Source of the DNA: Candidatus Thorarchaeota archaeon
Lineage (GTDB): Archaea; Asgardarchaeota; Thorarchaeia; Thorarchaeales; Thorarchaeaceae
Reading direction: 5' to 3'
Assembly (NCBI GenBank): GCA_016840385.1
Contig: JAEOSL010000084.1
Location: 1 to 14,938 of the forward strand
DNA: 14,938 bases
Part shown: positions 14,301-14,938 of the stretch, piece by piece
Numbering within the stretch: position 1 is the first letter of the stretch
Layout of the letters: each line of letters opens with the position of its first letter
The notes under the pieces: generated by a model
Database searches by the model: none
The model's input: the letters and a program-made list of their open reading frames with translations, nothing else
What the model was told of the DNA's origin: nothing
Translations under genes and position numbers: made by a program

Positions 14301-14938
14301 TTGGTCATTGAAACACAGAATGAGGAACCAAAGCATAGAATCCACCTCAGCAAGGTCGGTGTTAAAAATCTCAAGACCTTTGTTGTAACAGAACGAAGTG
14401 GATTACGACATCATATTGTGCCCACTGTTGAGATAACCATCGACCTACCTGCAGACTTGAAAGGAATTCACATGTCTCGACTTGTTGAATCTATGACTGA
14501 GGAATTAAGTGATCAATTCATGGTGCATCCATCTATTGAAGAGATACAGATCAAGATTCTCGAGGGTTTAGCTCAGAAGCATCCCTTCAGTAATGGTGAA
14601 GTGAAATTTGATTTTGAATTCGGCTATTCAACCAAGACCCCAGTTTCAAAAAAGCGGACGTGGGAAGTCTGCGATGTATCAGCAACAACCCGAAAAGAAA
14701 ACAAAGATCCATTCACTCATGAAGTCGAAATCAAGATTATCGGAAATACTGTTTGCCCCCATTGCATGGCTAACAATGATGGTCTGACACATATTCAGAG
14801 GGCTATCGGAACATTACGTGTAGTTGGAAAGACCGATGCAGTCCCAACATACGGTTCTATGATTGACGTTATTGAGAGTTCCTTCTCACACAAGACCTAT
14901 TCTCTTCTGAAACTCGAAGATGAGATGTATGTGACAAG
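14301..14938 (+). CDS. mptA: GTP cyclohydrolase MptA/FolE2 type (GCYH-IB), TTG start, runs off right edge
   Basis: Metal-dependent conversion of GTP to 7,8-dihydroneopterin triphosphate or, in MptA proper, its 2',3'-cyclic phosphate. This is the first step toward pterins and preQ0. The frame is open for 212 codons and continues beyond the window. Visible motifs are RIHLSKVGVKNLKTFV (13-28), the conserved VPTVEITIDLP (40-50) and GIHMSRLVE (55-63), and a cysteine motif TVCPHC (150-155) followed by THIQRA (163-168). The start is TTG 14301: GGAG (14288-14291) is nine bases upstream, there is no in-frame ATG or GTG before the conserved region, and family members begin at this point (VIETQNEEP). 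It starts 29 bases after the queD stop, so the two form an operon feeding the product of this enzyme to the upstream-encoded one. Confidence 0.9.
   Translation, partial: MVIETQNEEPKHRIHLSKVGVKNLKTFVVTERSGLRHHIVPTVEITIDLPADLKGIHMSRLVESMTEELSDQFMVHPSIEEIQIKILEGLAQKHPFSNGEVKFDFEFGYSTKTPVSKKRTWEVCDVSATTRKENKDPFTHEVEIKIIGNTVCPHCMANNDGLTHIQRAIGTLRVVGKTDAVPTYGSMIDVIESSFSHKTYSLLKLEDEMYVT

Noticed and set aside
1..14938. CRISPR array, tRNA, rRNA or insertion sequence
   Set aside because: No regularly spaced repeats, cloverleaf-like sequence, transposase or terminal inverted repeats were seen. All gaps are shorter than 300 bases.

Overview
The window is archaeal chromosome. The group II chaperonin (thermosome), an archaeal/eukaryotic-type ribosomal protein S17e, an archaeal ATP-dependent DNA ligase with a PCNA-binding-like segment, a fused-subunit 2-oxoacid:ferredoxin oxidoreductase and an MptA-type GTP cyclohydrolase all point the same way. 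Most starts have a clear Shine-Dalgarno (SD) sequence, several start codons are TTG or GTG, and base composition looks even throughout. An Asgard archaeon (Thor-/Loki-like) would fit, but that is only an impression. I see no tRNA, rRNA, CRISPR array, insertion sequence or attachment site.

Layout. 1-361 (-): 5' part of a P-loop NTPase gene cut by the window edge. 432-2087 (-): thermosome subunit, with a hairpin/T-tract terminator between these two genes. 2331-2954 (+): unknown multi-spanning membrane protein, divergent from the thermosome. 3053-7065 (+): tight operon of korA (fused gamma-alpha), korB and fumC. 7071-7862 (-): unknown two-helix membrane-anchored ectodomain protein, convergent with fumC (5 bases between stops) and divergent from the next operon. 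8019-10441 (+): sdhA-sdhB, with no membrane-anchor genes. 10517-11548 (-): DNA methyltransferase without a visible nuclease partner. 11650-11901 (-): rps17e starting at TTG. 11995-13755 (+): DNA ligase, divergent from rps17e across a palindromic TATA-like box. 13825-14271 (+): queD-like pterin synthase, TTG start. 14301-14938 (+): MptA/FolE2-type GTP cyclohydrolase, TTG start, running off the right edge.

How the genes work together. KorAB interconverts a 2-oxoacid (2-oxoglutarate by context) and acyl-CoA with ferredoxin, SdhAB interconverts succinate and fumarate, and FumC interconverts fumarate and malate. Together they form most of the C4/C5 arm of a TCA cycle, usable in either direction. 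Succinyl-CoA synthetase, malate dehydrogenase and SDH anchors are not in the window. The queD-mptA pair performs the first pterin steps from GTP, most likely toward preQ0 and archaeosine in tRNA. The chaperonin, S17e and ligase are housekeeping genes. No gene-free stretch exceeds 300 bases; the longest is 2088-2330.
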